Assembly (NCBI RefSeq): GCF_000346465.2
Contig: NC_034012.1
Location: forward strand, 1,575,134-1,639,133
Direction of reading: 5' to 3'
Origin: Prunus persica
Lineage: Eukaryota > Streptophyta > Magnoliopsida > Rosales > Rosaceae
Length of the DNA: 64,000 bases
Shown one piece after another: positions 21,170-32,466 of the stretch. A program made the position numbers and the translations under genes. Numbering within the stretch: position 1 is the first letter of the stretch; every line of letters begins with the position of its first letter. The notes under the pieces were generated by a model. It was not told the origin of the DNA, searched no databases, and worked only from the letters and a program-made list of their open reading frames with translations.

Positions 21170-21778
21170 TGTAACATCCCACATCGACCAAGGGAAATGG
21201 GGTAATGTGCATTATATGTGCATGCCCACCTCCATCTAGCATGAGACTTTTTAAGAGCTCACTAGCTTCGGAGTCAATGGAACTCCGAAGTTAAGCGAGT
21301 TTGGGCTAGAGCAATTCCAAGATGGGTGACCCACTGGGAAGTTGCTCGTGAGTTTCTAGAAACAAAACCGTGAGGGCAAGGGGGGCCCAAAGCGGACAAT
21401 ATCGTGCTACGACGGAGCCGATCCGGGGTGTGATATAATGTTATCAAAGCCACTCTGTTGCATGGTGCGAGTGTGCCGACGAGGACTTCGAGCTCCTAAT
21501 GGGGGTGGGTTGTAACATCCTACATCGACCAACGGAAAGGGGGTGATGTGCCTTATATGTGCATGCCCACCTCCATCTAGCACGAGGTCTTTTGGGAGCT
21601 CAATGGTTTCAGAGTTAGGGGAACTCCGAAATTATGCTAATTTGGGCTAGAGCAATTCCAGGATGGATGATCCATTTGGAAGTTGTTCGTGAGTTCCCAG
21701 AAACAAAATCGTAAGGGCGAAAGGGGGGCCTAAAACAGACAATATCGTGCTACGGTGGTGCCGATCCGGGGTGTGACA
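21170..21778 (+). mobile_element. Cassandra TRIM retrotransposon, complete two-LTR copy
   Basis: LTRs at 21170..21435 and 21511..21778 (each about 267 bases) start TGTAACATCC; the second ends GTGTGACA and the first GTGTGATA. Each contains a 5S rRNA-like segment (TTCGGAGTCAATGGAACTCC, GAAGTTAAGCGAGTTTGGGC, GATGGGTGACCCACTGGGAA in the first), the hallmark of Cassandra. The 75-base internal region has a degenerate Met-tRNA primer-binding site (TGTTATCAAAGCC for TGGTATCAGAGCC) and a purine tract (GGGGGTGGG) just before the second LTR. The LTRs differ at very roughly one base in seven by eye, so it is an old insertion. The presumed target duplication (GCTTG/GCTCA) is imperfect. Non-autonomous: it encodes no protein and depends on another retrotransposon's machinery. 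Confidence 0.95.
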
Positions 21779-23007
21779 GCTCACCTCGATTAAAAATATG
21801 GTTAGTAAAGTGGTACACAATTGTTTTTATATATGCTCATATATTCAATTTTGCAAAAATAAATGATGTTGCATCCAACTAACCCAACCAAAAAAATTGC
21901 ATCCAATTAATGATGTTCTTGGAATATTTATACAAAATAAATTAGATGTTAAAAAAAATTTAATATCTGAATATGATTTATGATGACAAAGACTCATCGT
22001 CACAATCATGGTGATTATTCAAAAGGTGTAACATCCCTAACCCAATTTAATTGATTTAATCCAATTTAATTCTTTTGTGAAATTTCAATTTTGCCCTTAG
22101 GAGTAGGGGTACTTTGGTCACTTTAAGGGAAAAAACATTTATTGTATGGCATTACGTAATGGTGTAAGTTTGTGTTAGCTTATGTGAGGCCCCAGTTTAA
22201 AGTTCGCACAGGGCCTTCAAAATGTCAAGACCGAGCCTGATGACCAGCAGCAGGGCAGAGGAAGAGGAGTTGTTTCTCTTCTGGGTTTTGTTTTTTTAGT
22301 TTCATATGGGGGTGTTGATTGTCTTCATGCTTCAGAACCCGAAAGGACACTTTTACCCTCTCACTTTGACAGATAAATTGACAAAGTTGGACGGTAGAAC
22401 CCAATTGGAACTATTTATCGAGTTAACGGACCTAATTGCCTCAAAAAAAAGTTTATAGACCCAATTGCAACTGAGGGCCAAGTTCAGGGACGTCTACAAT
22501 AGATAACCCTAATTTTAAATTGGCCTATTCACCCCCCTCTAGCCATTTTTAGTCATCCTACAGGTAATTTCACCTCTCATCCTCTCTCTTAATTTCATCC
22601 TCACTCCCATTCTAATTCTCATTTTTCTCTATACTTTAGCACAAAAAATTAAAACTAAAAACTAAAATTGAAATAGTTATCAAACAAGTTATATTTTTGA
22701 CAACTGCTCCTTTTTCTTTATGGGAGACCTCGACTCCACAGTCTTTGACAAGTCCATGCAGCAGCATGGGAGACCTTGACTCCATAGTCTTTGACAAGTC
22801 CGTGCAGCAGCATGCCAAAGTTTACTAATCAAACCATTTGAAAAAAGGTCCCTATTGGGGCTGCTGTGTATCATTCAACAGAGGGGCACATGACTACTTT
22901 ACAACTCATCCTTTTTAGATGATCAATAACTTGTAGAGTCCTTTTTTCTCTTCATTATTTGGGACATTCCTTCTTTACGAACGTTGCAATTCCTTCTCTT
23001 CACAACT
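21779..23007. other. Repeat debris and upstream region of the NLR-like gene
   Basis: No gene is seen. 22026..about 22150 (GTGTAACATCCCTAACCCAA, then TTTTGCCCTTAGGAGTAGGG) looks like part of a Ty3-gypsy-type LTR. 22370-22510 contains two repeats of a GACCCAATTG...AACT motif common in plant retroelement debris. 22722..22813 is a 46-base tandem duplication. The last about 150 bases are the promoter and 5' UTR region of the gene at 23008. Confidence 0.45.
22722..22813. repeat. 46-bp tandem duplication, two units
   Basis: Units 22722..22767 and 22768..22813 both read GGGAGACCTYGACTCCAYAG followed by TCTTTGACAAGTCCRTGCAG and CAGCAT. Three transition differences separate them. It lies about 200 bases upstream of the NLR-like start. 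Confidence 0.9.
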
Positions 23008-25140
23008 ATGTCCACACGAGCCCTTGTCACCACATCTTTTGAGTCACCTTATGTGTCTCTAGATCTTCTTTCATACTTGAAATCTAGGCAGGTCACACCA
23101 TTCCAAATTTTCAATGAGGTTATCATGCCAGATTTTCTCCACCAAATGTCCGAGTTGAAACAGCTTGTTGAAGGCAGCAGCAGCAGTGGCAGCAGTGGCA
23201 GCGGCAGCAGCAGCACCGCCAACAATGGCGATGATACCATCGTTGAGGAGGACTCCTACCTGCAAAGGATGTTTGAGGAAATTCAGAATGATCTCATCTA
23301 CATCAAAAAGGCCTGTGTGAAATTTAAACAGTGGGAGGAAGATCAAGTCAACGTTTCTATGAAAGGTTTAGTTTTCCGGGCCTTGGATGATGCCTTTAAA
23401 CAAAGAACAGGGTCACGAGATCGTAGAGAAGAAACCAGTTATATTCGGGATAAGCTAGTTAAAACTCACCACCTTGTCTCCATGTTAAAGAAGTCTCTGC
23501 ATTCTTCTCCGCCACTCTCTTCAGGCAATTTGAAATCCCAGAGCCTACAACGTGCAAAACATTCCATGATCCGTTGGGAATTGAACCTTCATGGTCGCTC
23601 AGTTTATTTACCAACCAAATTGCAAGAAATAGAGGCGGAGAGTTCAACATTCAAAGCAATAGAGGCAGAGAGTTCAACATTCAAAGAAATAGAGGCGGTG
23701 TACAATGGTCTAGATGTCACATTGAAGCTCTGTTTCCTCTGTTTCTCAGTGTTCCCTGAAAATGCTGTCATAAAGAAGAAGGTTTTAGTCCATTGGTGGG
23801 TTGGTGAGGGGTTTATAGACACTTTAGGTACATCAGGCAAGACTGCTGAGGATACTGCAAATCAATTCTTCAACGACTTCATAGAAAAAGGCCTCATCAA
23901 GCCGGTGTACAAAAAGCGCAGACCAAGTGCTGATAGCTGCAGCATGGAACCTTCTGTTCGTTATGCTGCGATCAAGCTTGCAAAGAGAGCTGGATTCTTC
24001 AGTTTTGATAGCAATGGAAATCCCACCGAAGATTTTACTTGCTCTAGGAGGGCATGCCTTGTAAAAACTGAAGAGGGGTCTTCTGTACACGAATTGCCAT
24101 ACCGATTAGAACAGGAGAAGGTCCAAAGTATAATCAATGTGAATGAGCTTAATCTTGACTTTAGACCTGAATGGTTCTCCAAGATGAAATACGTAGCAGT
24201 TTTGCAGCTTGGGAGATGGGAGAGCTCAGCCAAGCATCTTATTCAAGTAGAGGACAGTGAGTTCTTAAAAGGGTTGAAGAATATGAGACACCTTCGGTAC
24301 TTAAGCCTTCGAGGAGTCTCTAGAATTACGGAGCTTCCTGCTTCAATTTGCAAACTCAGCAATCTGAGGATCCTGAACCTCAATGGTTGTGTTGATTTGG
24401 AGCAGCTCCCTCAAGGGATAGGCTCACTCAAGAACCTGACACACTTGGATATGTATGAGTGTTACTTGATCAGCCACATGCCTAAGGGACTTGCTTTGCT
24501 CTCACAACTCCGAGTGCTTAAAGGGTTTGTGATTGGTGAGCCAAGGCCTGGAGGCAACTACTGTAAGCTGGCTGATTTGTCAGGCTTGGAAAATCTGAGG
24601 AAATTGAGTATCCATGTGGATAAAACGTCTGATGCTGCAAAAAGAGAGCTCTTTTCTTTGGCAGAGTTCAAAAAGCTCCAATCTTTATCTATATCATGGT
24701 CAAGACTTTATGACACTCCCAAAAAGCCTTTAAATCTCAAGAGGATTGCAACCAAGAAGTTTACGAGCCGGGTTAAATCAACAAAACCGCCACCACCACC
24801 ACCACCATCTCCATTGATGGATCCAGTTTCTGTTCCTTTGAAGAAACTTAACCTCCATTACTTCCCTGGTTCTAAGATGCCTGATTGGCTGATGCAGTGG
24901 GATTTGACTACACTAAAGAAGCTCTATATCCGGGGTGGAAGCCTCTCAAATCTGTGTCACGGGAAAGAAGACAATTGGGCTGTCGAAGTGGTGCGCTTGA
25001 AGTTCTTGGAAAAGTTGCAGATGGATTGGCGGAAACTGCAAGAATTGTTTCCAAGCCTGACCTACTTGGAGATAGACAAGTGTCCTAAACTCAGTTTCAT
25101 CCCATGTGATGAGAATGGTGTGTGGAAAAAGGCAGACTGA
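23008..25140 (+). CDS. NLR-like protein lacking the P-loop NB domain (winged helix + LRR)
   Basis: A single exon of 710 residues. I start it at ATG 23008 (MSTRALVTTSFESPYVSLDL); the frame extends 24 bases upstream but only with a non-ATG codon. Residues 1-190 have a low-complexity Ser/Gly run (SSSSGSSGSGSSS, about 55-67) and helical stretches, but no P-loop (GxxGxGK[TS]), kinase-2 or GLPL motif anywhere. About 230-330 reads like an NLR winged-helix domain (LKLCFLCFSVFPENAVIKKK, LVHWWVGEGFID). About 370-700 holds leucine-rich repeats (LRYLSLRGVSRITELPASIC, LRILNLNGCVDLEQLP, LTHLDMYECYLISHMP), interrupted by a proline run (PPPPPPP). A 10-residue direct repeat (EAESSTFKAI/EAESSTFKEI) lies at about 215-235. 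It resembles plant proteins annotated as RPP13-like protein 4 relatives. Without a nucleotide switch it cannot work as a classical sensor NLR alone; a helper or decoy role is inference only. Confidence 0.88.
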   Translation: MSTRALVTTSFESPYVSLDLLSYLKSRQVTPFQIFNEVIMPDFLHQMSELKQLVEGSSSSGSSGSGSSSTANNGDDTIVEEDSYLQRMFEEIQNDLIYIKKACVKFKQWEEDQVNVSMKGLVFRALDDAFKQRTGSRDRREETSYIRDKLVKTHHLVSMLKKSLHSSPPLSSGNLKSQSLQRAKHSMIRWELNLHGRSVYLPTKLQEIEAESSTFKAIEAESSTFKEIEAVYNGLDVTLKLCFLCFSVFPENAVIKKKVLVHWWVGEGFIDTLGTSGKTAEDTANQFFNDFIEKGLIKPVYKKRRPSADSCSMEPSVRYAAIKLAKRAGFFSFDSNGNPTEDFTCSRRACLVKTEEGSSVHELPYRLEQEKVQSIINVNELNLDFRPEWFSKMKYVAVLQLGRWESSAKHLIQVEDSEFLKGLKNMRHLRYLSLRGVSRITELPASICKLSNLRILNLNGCVDLEQLPQGIGSLKNLTHLDMYECYLISHMPKGLALLSQLRVLKGFVIGEPRPGGNYCKLADLSGLENLRKLSIHVDKTSDAAKRELFSLAEFKKLQSLSISWSRLYDTPKKPLNLKRIATKKFTSRVKSTKPPPPPPPSPLMDPVSVPLKKLNLHYFPGSKMPDWLMQWDLTTLKKLYIRGGSLSNLCHGKEDNWAVEVVRLKFLEKLQMDWRKLQELFPSLTYLEIDKCPKLSFIPCDENGVWKKAD

Positions 25141-26394
25141 GTCTCAATCATTACCAGAAAAATTTATACTTCAATTTTTGCTGCTGCTAGCTAATAAAAC
25201 TCCATAACCAGATTATATGCTTCTGTCCTTGAGAAGAAGGGTTCTTGAGTTGAGTATTCAAAGTTCTCACTCTTCACCATGATATGTTTCTTTGTTATCA
25301 CTTTGTCAGCAGCATTGACTGAGTTATAGCTCATCCCACAATGTCTTTTAACTTTTCTTTTTTGTAAGAATGCCCACAAGATTCAACCGTTTTTCTTTTT
25401 TTGAATCTTCGGCCGTCCTTGATCATTGCTTGGTAGCAATTAATTTTGAAGCAACAAAAAAAGAAGAAAGAATTTCAGCATTATTTGTAATTTTGCAACA
25501 AGAAAAATCCACTGGGGTCCTGAGATGGATGTCTTAAAGACCAATCCAACAAATCTGCAGAAGCTATTCTGCGTTCATTCAATTGTATCTTCAATTCCCA
25601 ACCACATTCATGGGGAAGTTAATAACATTGAGGACTGAGGAGTACCAGCGGGTGATATGAATCATGATTGTGTGTGTTTTGTTTTGTGGGATTCACATGC
25701 ATTCTGTACTACTTTTAAGCTTTAGTACTACTTCCTATGTCGCTTTTCAAGCACATAAATGGGCCAATCCCTATTTTCCTTGGACATAGATACTCCATTC
25801 ATCTTAGTGGATAAAAATTACGCGTCTTCAACGTTCCTTTTATTTTACTCATTTCATCCCACCATGAAATGCCTTTTCCCGCCAACTTTAATTACTAAGT
25901 TCATGCTTTAGGTTGACCAGGCAATGCTTTTTTTTTTTATACAAGCGATATAGGGAGAAGGAAATCGAACACATGATCTCAGCTGTAAGAATAATTACTC
26001 TCAATCACATGAGTTATAAACTTGTTGACGCATTTTTTCTTTTTCTTGTTTTAAGAGAAAAGTAAAAAAGAAAATGCTTTTCTTACCAGTTGAAGCAAGT
26101 CATTATCTTATTGAAACATTTTGATGCCACCAAACAAGAGACCCATCATCCCACATCCCAAGTCCCAACTCGACCCAAGAATCCAAACAGGGCAAGAGCA
26201 ACTCACACACCATACAAAAACCCATTCTGTCCTTCCCTTGCCCAACTTCAAAACCCCATAAACCAAAATAAATTCTCTCTCTTCAATATTTATTCTTTGT
26301 TTTTTGGGCAGAAAAATGGGACATTGCTTATCTGTTAGTGAGGAGGAGAACAATCAACTATTGTGAGGCATAGACAATTAAACACTAGAACAAA
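25141..26394. other. Intergenic region between convergent genes
   Basis: No gene is seen. It holds the 3' flanks of the NLR-like gene and of the minus-strand cyclin gene. About 25930..26010 (ATCGAACACATGATCTCAGC and following) is a fragment of a common plant dispersed repeat. The short reading frames here are unsupported. Confidence 0.5.
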
Positions 26395-27934
26395 TCAACA
26401 CTTTTGAAAATGATGGGAGAGCCGGAACCTATTTTCACTGCACAAAGTACCATTCAATCTGCGCCGCTTGCTGTCTCTCTTCTCTGCTATAATAGTAGAA
26501 GAAGTATATGTGTTCTGGCTTTGATCTGATTTGGTGAGCTGACGGTCCACCACACTCATTGCGGTTCTTGTTGTGCATGACAAAGTTTCTAACATGGACT
26601 CGTACCCTTCATTCACCATCATTTCTTGCACCAAAGTCAAGCATTTGAACAAACTCTCCTGTAATGTAAGAGCAACATAGAAAAAGAAAACTTCTAATTA
26701 TATGATGTTTTAAGTTTGCTGGCCAATTTATGTGCTATAAAGATTGTGCTTACTTTATTTACATATTGGAAAGATGATATTGAAGCTTTAAAAGATGGAA
26801 ACTGCAGTGGGAGCAGCTCTTGACATGCAGATAGGGCCGCTGATGCTGCAATTATCGATGGTTTGAACTCAACAATCTTGATTTCTGTAATCAAAGTCCA
26901 AACAAAATGATAGAATTATGAGTTCCATATCGACAGATTCCCGCGTAGTCCAAAGGAAAAAAAAAGAACAAATTCCATCTCTATCGAATTTAGTATAACT
27001 ACTTCAAATAAAAATTTATTTATTTATAATTGAAGCACTTGAACAACTAACAAGTACTTCTACCATTATGGGCATTGAAGATGACGTCAGAAGCTCGACT
27101 TTTGAGAGCTTTTGTAAGTGTTTGATCATTTAAGTCCAGAAAAGAGAGAAAGAAAGACAGAAAAGAAAAGGGTGTTATCGATCTCATCCGCCAATCTAGA
27201 GTGTCAAGAATGAGAAGCTCCATTTTATGAATTGTCTGCGCATCAAAGATGAAGCCTTCCCCTCTCTGTTTCGCATATACATTAAACAAAAGATAATTAG
27301 TTCCTCTGCCTGCTTCATAGATGTTCTGAGTTCCGTTTCGCTAAAATTGAAGGGTTGTAATTACCTGAAAATCAGTGGCGGAGAAGGGTGTGTTCTTCAT
27401 CTTTGCAGCTAGAGATAGACAGGAGACTTCAAGGAGTCTTGAGACCCAAGGCTTTCCTTCCTGCAATGTGAATGATGGATTTAAGCATAGAATTTAATGT
27501 AACATTATCTGGGAATTTCACCAAATTAAAGAAAATCAAGCTCTTTAATTACCGGAATATCTCGCTTGGATAAGAACCGATCCAGGTAGTTAATAGCAAG
27601 GTATGGTATGAAAGGGTCAAGGTTGCAAGAATATTGTGCCTGATAAATTATGACAAGTTTAGACCAATATGCAAGAACAGAGAAATTAACTGAAGAAACA
27701 GAGCTCACAAGTATTATTTTCTTCTTCTTCTTCTATTTCATCTTTTACCTGTAAAAACAGAGAAATGGCTTCGAGGCGAAATGCATAGTAGAAATCTGAG
27801 TCCTTTGAGCAGCTTAAGGAATTGTGTGAGGGCATGTGGTCAGATTCTGAGGCAAAGAGATCTGGGATTGTATCAAGGTTGTGTTCTTGGAAGCTTGCTA
27901 AAGAGTGTGGCTCTTGAAGACCAAACTCATCCAT
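26395..27934 (-). CDS. CYCD6: Cyclin D6-type cell-cycle regulator
   Basis: Six exons on the minus strand join in frame: 27749..27934, 27553..27639, 27365..27460, 27064..27265, 26754..26884 and 26395..26658, giving 321 residues. The cyclin box is clear: FIPYLAINYLDRFLSKRDIP, KPWVSRLLEVSCLSLAAKMK, then FDAQTIHKMELLILDTLDWR and MRSITPFSFLSFFLSFL, followed by the C-terminal cyclin fold (EFKPSIIAASAALSACQELL, PLQFPSF). The N-terminus (MDEFGLQEPHSL) lacks the retinoblastoma-binding LxCxE motif of most D cyclins, a feature shared with Arabidopsis CYCD6;1, whose sequence it follows throughout, down to a basic KRRR near the C-terminus. Known role of CYCD6;1: partner of CDKs in formative root ground-tissue divisions, activated by SHR/SCR; I infer this by similarity. 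All exon borders are GT-AG. Confidence 0.95.
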
Positions 27935-30838
27935 TTTCTTTGCTTGGTTTTGTGTTTCAAGTGAAGTCGTTTGTGAAGTCTGAGTAGAAACAGAGGCGGT
28001 CAAGGAGAGGACATTGGAGCAGCAGTTTGAAGAGAGTAATAACAATGATGGAAAAGAGAAGCTTCGCATTCTGTGCTGATAAATTCTTCACCTTCACTCC
28101 TCTCAGTCTTCTGTCTGCAGCTCCATTAACTTATATGCATGTTGGACACTTTTCTTCACTGTCTCATTGGAAAATAAAACAGGATAACTTAGGTTAAATT
28201 TTTTATGCTTTTTTTTACCCCTAGTGGTAGATGAAAAGAATATTTCTTTAAATGATAGTCCTAGTTGAAATGAAAACATCTATTTTCTATTTGTGTATGT
28301 ATAACCTTATACTTTATAAGAAAAAATAATATTATATTTGTATATCTATGACAACATTCACATGAGTTGTTATTTTTTTTTTTAATAAGACTATCTGTTA
28401 ACCTATCTAATAAAAATTTATATCTTCCCATAATTCGGGATAAACACCAATGCATTTAGAAAGAAGGCTACTAAATCCACCGTTATGTATACAATACACA
28501 GCAGTAGTAGTAGCAGCAGCTGGCATACCATATTCCTCCTCATGACTTTCATCATATATGCTTAACTTATAAAGGATCTTTGCTTCCGATAGTCGTCTAT
28601 GCAATTATATTAATACGCGTGAGACTCGTTGTAAAACTCTCATACATATATCAACGATTGACAATGCGACCTTATATTGATGCCCATGAGACTCGTTATA
28701 GAACTCTCATACATAAACGATTGACCATGCATGTGACGTGCAGACTTCTCTATATACGATATAAATAAAATTGTCTACAGTATTTCTTTATTTAACAATC
28801 AACAGACGACCTTGGCAGTCAATCAACGTGACTATTTTCCATTAATGGAGAAACGTGAACGTTTTGATCATCGTCAGCTGAAAATTTAATGGAGAAAATG
28901 GTGAATCGTCATGTGTCAAATCTGCATCTTCTTTCACATTTGATCCCATCATTTTGAATATTTTTCCTTTCAGCTATAATAAGATTAGGCACTGGGGCCA
29001 TTTGAGCTTTCCATGCCTCTTCATGTGATTCACGTGTGTGCAATAAATGCCAATATCGTATTGCCATAATCTAGTCTTGAAGCTCCTATCAGAATCTTGC
29101 AATTGTAAAACCAGAAAATCAAGTGAACCCCACCAAAAGGGATCTCAGATTCATAGAAATTTCACATTTCAATGAACCCCACCACTCAATTGAGTCTCAG
29201 ATTCACAGAAATTTCCTAACCCAATTGCTTTTCTTAATTCTGTACTATTTAGGAGATGAACTGAAATGTTGGGCAATACTTGTTTCCTCCAATTTCCTCC
29301 ATTTAGCCAAGTTCCTTTAGTTTGAAGGGAAAAGTTTGAGAGAAACTATTTTCTATTTTTTCCTTTCATTTATTTTTCATCCACAACAGAAGAATAAGCA
29401 CCAATGAAGACCAAAACATAAAATTTAAGTGAGAACTGATGAAATATTGGTATTGTGCAGAGGAGGACATAAATAATGTCACCTACCAAGAGTTACAAAC
29501 CACACACAACCATGCATTGCATTCCAATGATTTTTTTGTTTCTCTTAAATTTAAAGATCATACATCCAAACTGTGATACTGGTCTTTCCTTGTCATGCCA
29601 GGGTGACAGCTAGGGTTCATGTCCTTGTGTTCAATGTGAGCCCCTGTTAAGTGCATCAATCTAAACTTCTCGAGTTTTCTAAGCCCCATGCACACATCAA
29701 GTGTCCAAAATTACCAACTGGACTAATTCACAGTTTGCATTATGGCTCGTGCCTGGTTTATTATTTTTCTGACTAATTATATGGTAATTAAGTGAGGCAA
29801 TTAGGGAGATGTGCGGGGCGTTGCATGTGCTTAATTAGAGTTTGAAAATTCATACAAAAGTTGAGGGGTGCTCCAAGCTGTCCCATATTATGTATATATA
29901 CAAACTTTTTTCAGTCATGTTGTGTCCATTGAATAAGACATGCATTCATCAATTTGCAGAAGCATAATCAGACTATGTCGAGTTCATGTCAGTACTCTTC
30001 TTTCTTCATATCTTGATCCAATTTGTGAACTTGAGCCTCTCGTTTACAGGATAACAGGTAAAGCAGCAGACCCACATCACATAGCCAAGACAGGAGCTTT
30101 GGGAAACTTCCAAAATTATAACGCCTTGCTTTGTCCCTTGATCAAAAGGGTAGTGAGGGGACATATAAAAAGAAAACAGTTGTAGGATTTAACGTTTACA
30201 CATTGTTTATTTCCTAAATGTGAAACATGCACCTGGTTCTTCAAACACGTACACCCTCTCACGGGCTCACGGGCTCACGGGCTCATCACATACCTAAGTG
30301 AATTACCCAATTGTACACACTCTTATGATTCTCTGTCAAATTAGGCCATTCCTAATTTGCAACACGAGGTCTTAGGTTTGTTTCCCCTCTCTTCTATATT
30401 AAACAATGTTTATATAATGCAAAGATTCGATGAAAGGGACATGGGATGAATATAGGAAGAGGGAGAAGAGCTGGCGAAGGAGCCAAATAGCTCTATCACC
30501 ATCTTCTTTATAAATTTGTTGTTTCGTGAATGTCTTCTTCTTTAGGAGCCTCTGCCAATGGAGGGGACGCAATTAAAGTCTTCGTTTGTGTGTTTGGCAA
30601 TTGGCATTGATGCAAGAGAAAGCTTATGAATAAATATCCCACTTTTTTTCTTTTGTAAGTTTTTATGGCGAATACAAATCCAACTTTAATTAGTGATCTG
30701 CTTTCTGCTTTCTGGTGGCTTCTTCCACATATTATAAAATTATAAAATTATATATTATATGCTATGTATGGATATCAAGAATTAAATAATTAATACACAC
30801 TTGAAAAGAAAATGTATGTGGCATGTGGCATGTGACAT
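27935..30838. other. Cyclin gene 5' region and long intergenic stretch
   Basis: No supported gene. The first few hundred bases are the promoter and 5' UTR of the minus-strand cyclin. 28620..28735 is a diverged direct repeat of about 50 bases (GAGACTCGTTGTAAAACTCT and GAGACTCGTTATAGAACTCT). 29100-29220 holds another small repeat (CAGATTCATAGAAATTTC / CAGATTCACAGAAATTTCC). At 30258..30285 the 8-base unit CACGGGCT is repeated three times. Short reading frames such as 29940..30185 have no recognisable family. Confidence 0.45.
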
Positions 30839-31766
30839 TAGGGGTAGGCATCTCATCCGAATTATTCGCGTACCGATTATATCGTACTGACTGTTTGGTT
30901 TGGTTTGGTTAAATAATTATTTTTTAATTTTAATTATTCCGATCTAATCCACACCGAGATGTTTGGTTTGGTTAACGAAAATAATATTCCTAACCCGACG
31001 AAAACCCGTACCGATCCGATATTTATACTTATTCTATTATTTAAATACAAAACAAGAAACCAAAGATAAATACAATCAACATTTTCTATCACTCCTTTAT
31101 CACTGCTGTATCACTTCTTTATCACCATTGTATCACTGCTTTATCATCATTCTATCACTTCTTTATCACATGGTACTGTAGCACTTTTTGGTCAGAGAGG
31201 AATTTATGAATTTCTTATATTTTCCAGTTTCAACCTTTGTCCCATTTTTTACTTGTAACTTTCCAACCATTGATCTAAATTTTATGTTCTTTATATGGTT
31301 GGATTCAGCATTAAAAAATAAAGAACCCAACGCGAAACAAATTCAAAATCATTTACATAAATGTAGAGAATTCAGTAAAAATAACATTCAAATGTTCAAA
31401 CAACAAACACAAGTGGCTCCCAGTACATCTTGAGTATATATTAAATGATATAGTGACTAAGTTATTTGATTTCATACTTGGATGAATTAGACTATTGGAT
31501 TTTTATATTTTACAAGGAGGATTTGGTGTATTTATTCAAGAACTTATGTTATGTGAAAGTATTATAAATTGTATTTTTATTAGTATGTTTTTATTACGGT
31601 ACTACTGACATAATGAATCAATCCGAACCGAATATTAGGTTAACAGATTCAAAGTCTACCGAAGTCTTTGGTTTGGTTAACGGAAGAGAAAATGGTCTAC
31701 CGAAGTTTTTAGTTTGGTTAACAAAAGAGCCTTATACTGTTTCGAACTGATCCGTGCCCATGCCTA
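30839..31766. mobile_element. Non-autonomous hAT-like element (about 930 bp)
   Basis: The ends are inverted: TAGGGGTAGGCA on the left and TGCCCATGCCTA on the right. Imperfect 8-base flanks (TGTGACAT and TGTGGCAG, 6 of 8 matching) fit the 8-bp target duplication of hAT transposons. Subterminal TTTGGTTTGGTTAAC repeats occur inside both ends (about 30890 and 30963; about 31668 and 31710), another hAT feature. It encodes no transposase. A weak reading frame at 31188..31433 has no recognisable domain. Confidence 0.6.
31086..31169. repeat. Short tandem repeat TATCACTNCTTTATCAC
   Basis: About five imperfect units of 17-18 bases (CTATCACTCCTTTATCAC, TGTATCACTTCTTTATCAC and so on), inside the hAT-like element. 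Confidence 0.85.
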
Positions 31767-32157
31767 TGTGGCAGTGACACCATGCTGAGAAAAGATTTGG
31801 CTGAATGAAACTCTTTTGGCATGTTGGTTTGGATTCAAACTCGAAACTTTTTTGTGGGCTTATGAATTCAACTCAAAGCCCAAACAAGAGTTGTGGCATA
31901 TGAATGATTGAGCCCGTTAGCAAACCTTGCCAAGATATCTGTCATTTCCGTTGTATTTTGATTTTTGTAGGCCTCCGTATCCTCGTGGGTTTTATTTGTA
32001 ATTGAACTTTCTGTTTGTTTTTTTTTTGGACATACTACCAACTATCATAATATAATTAGTTAGTGTGATTGAAAACGCATTTAGCATTAATCTATTTATC
32101 TCTTAGAGGTGAGGAAGACTTTTCCCCTAATCATCCAATTAATAAGGATATATTTAT

Positions 32158-32466
32158 TAGGGGTGGGCATGGGTTGGGTTTGGTTGGTTTTAGTCCCAAC
32201 CCGATGTATAGCGGTTTATAATTTCTTAAACTCAAAGACTCGCTCATTATTAGGCCAACTCAACTCAACCCAAACTTTTTGTGATTTGGTTGAGGGATTC
32301 GGTCGGATTAATTCAAAATTAAACTTACTTTCAAGTTTTGATTCCAACCCATACATAGCGATTTATATTTTTTACACCTAAGACTAACTCATTTTTAGAC
32401 CAACCCAACTCCATATAATCGAGTTGGATGATTCAATCAGATTAACTCAAAATTGTGCCCACCCTA
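32158..32466. mobile_element. hAT-like MITE (about 310 bp)
   Basis: Terminal inverted repeats TAGGGGTGGGCA and TGCCCACCCTA. The interior contains two diverged copies of a segment (CCAACCCGATGTATAGCG... and CCAACCCATACATAGCG...), each followed by ...CTCATT...TTAGRCCAACYCAACTC. It has no coding capacity. Flanking 8-mers match only weakly, so the target duplication is unclear. The terminal motif is shared with the element at 30839. Confidence 0.65.

Noticed and set aside
21240..21345. 5S rRNA gene
   Set aside because: The 5S-like sequence is short, diverged and duplicated inside the LTRs of a Cassandra element, so it is part of the transposon.
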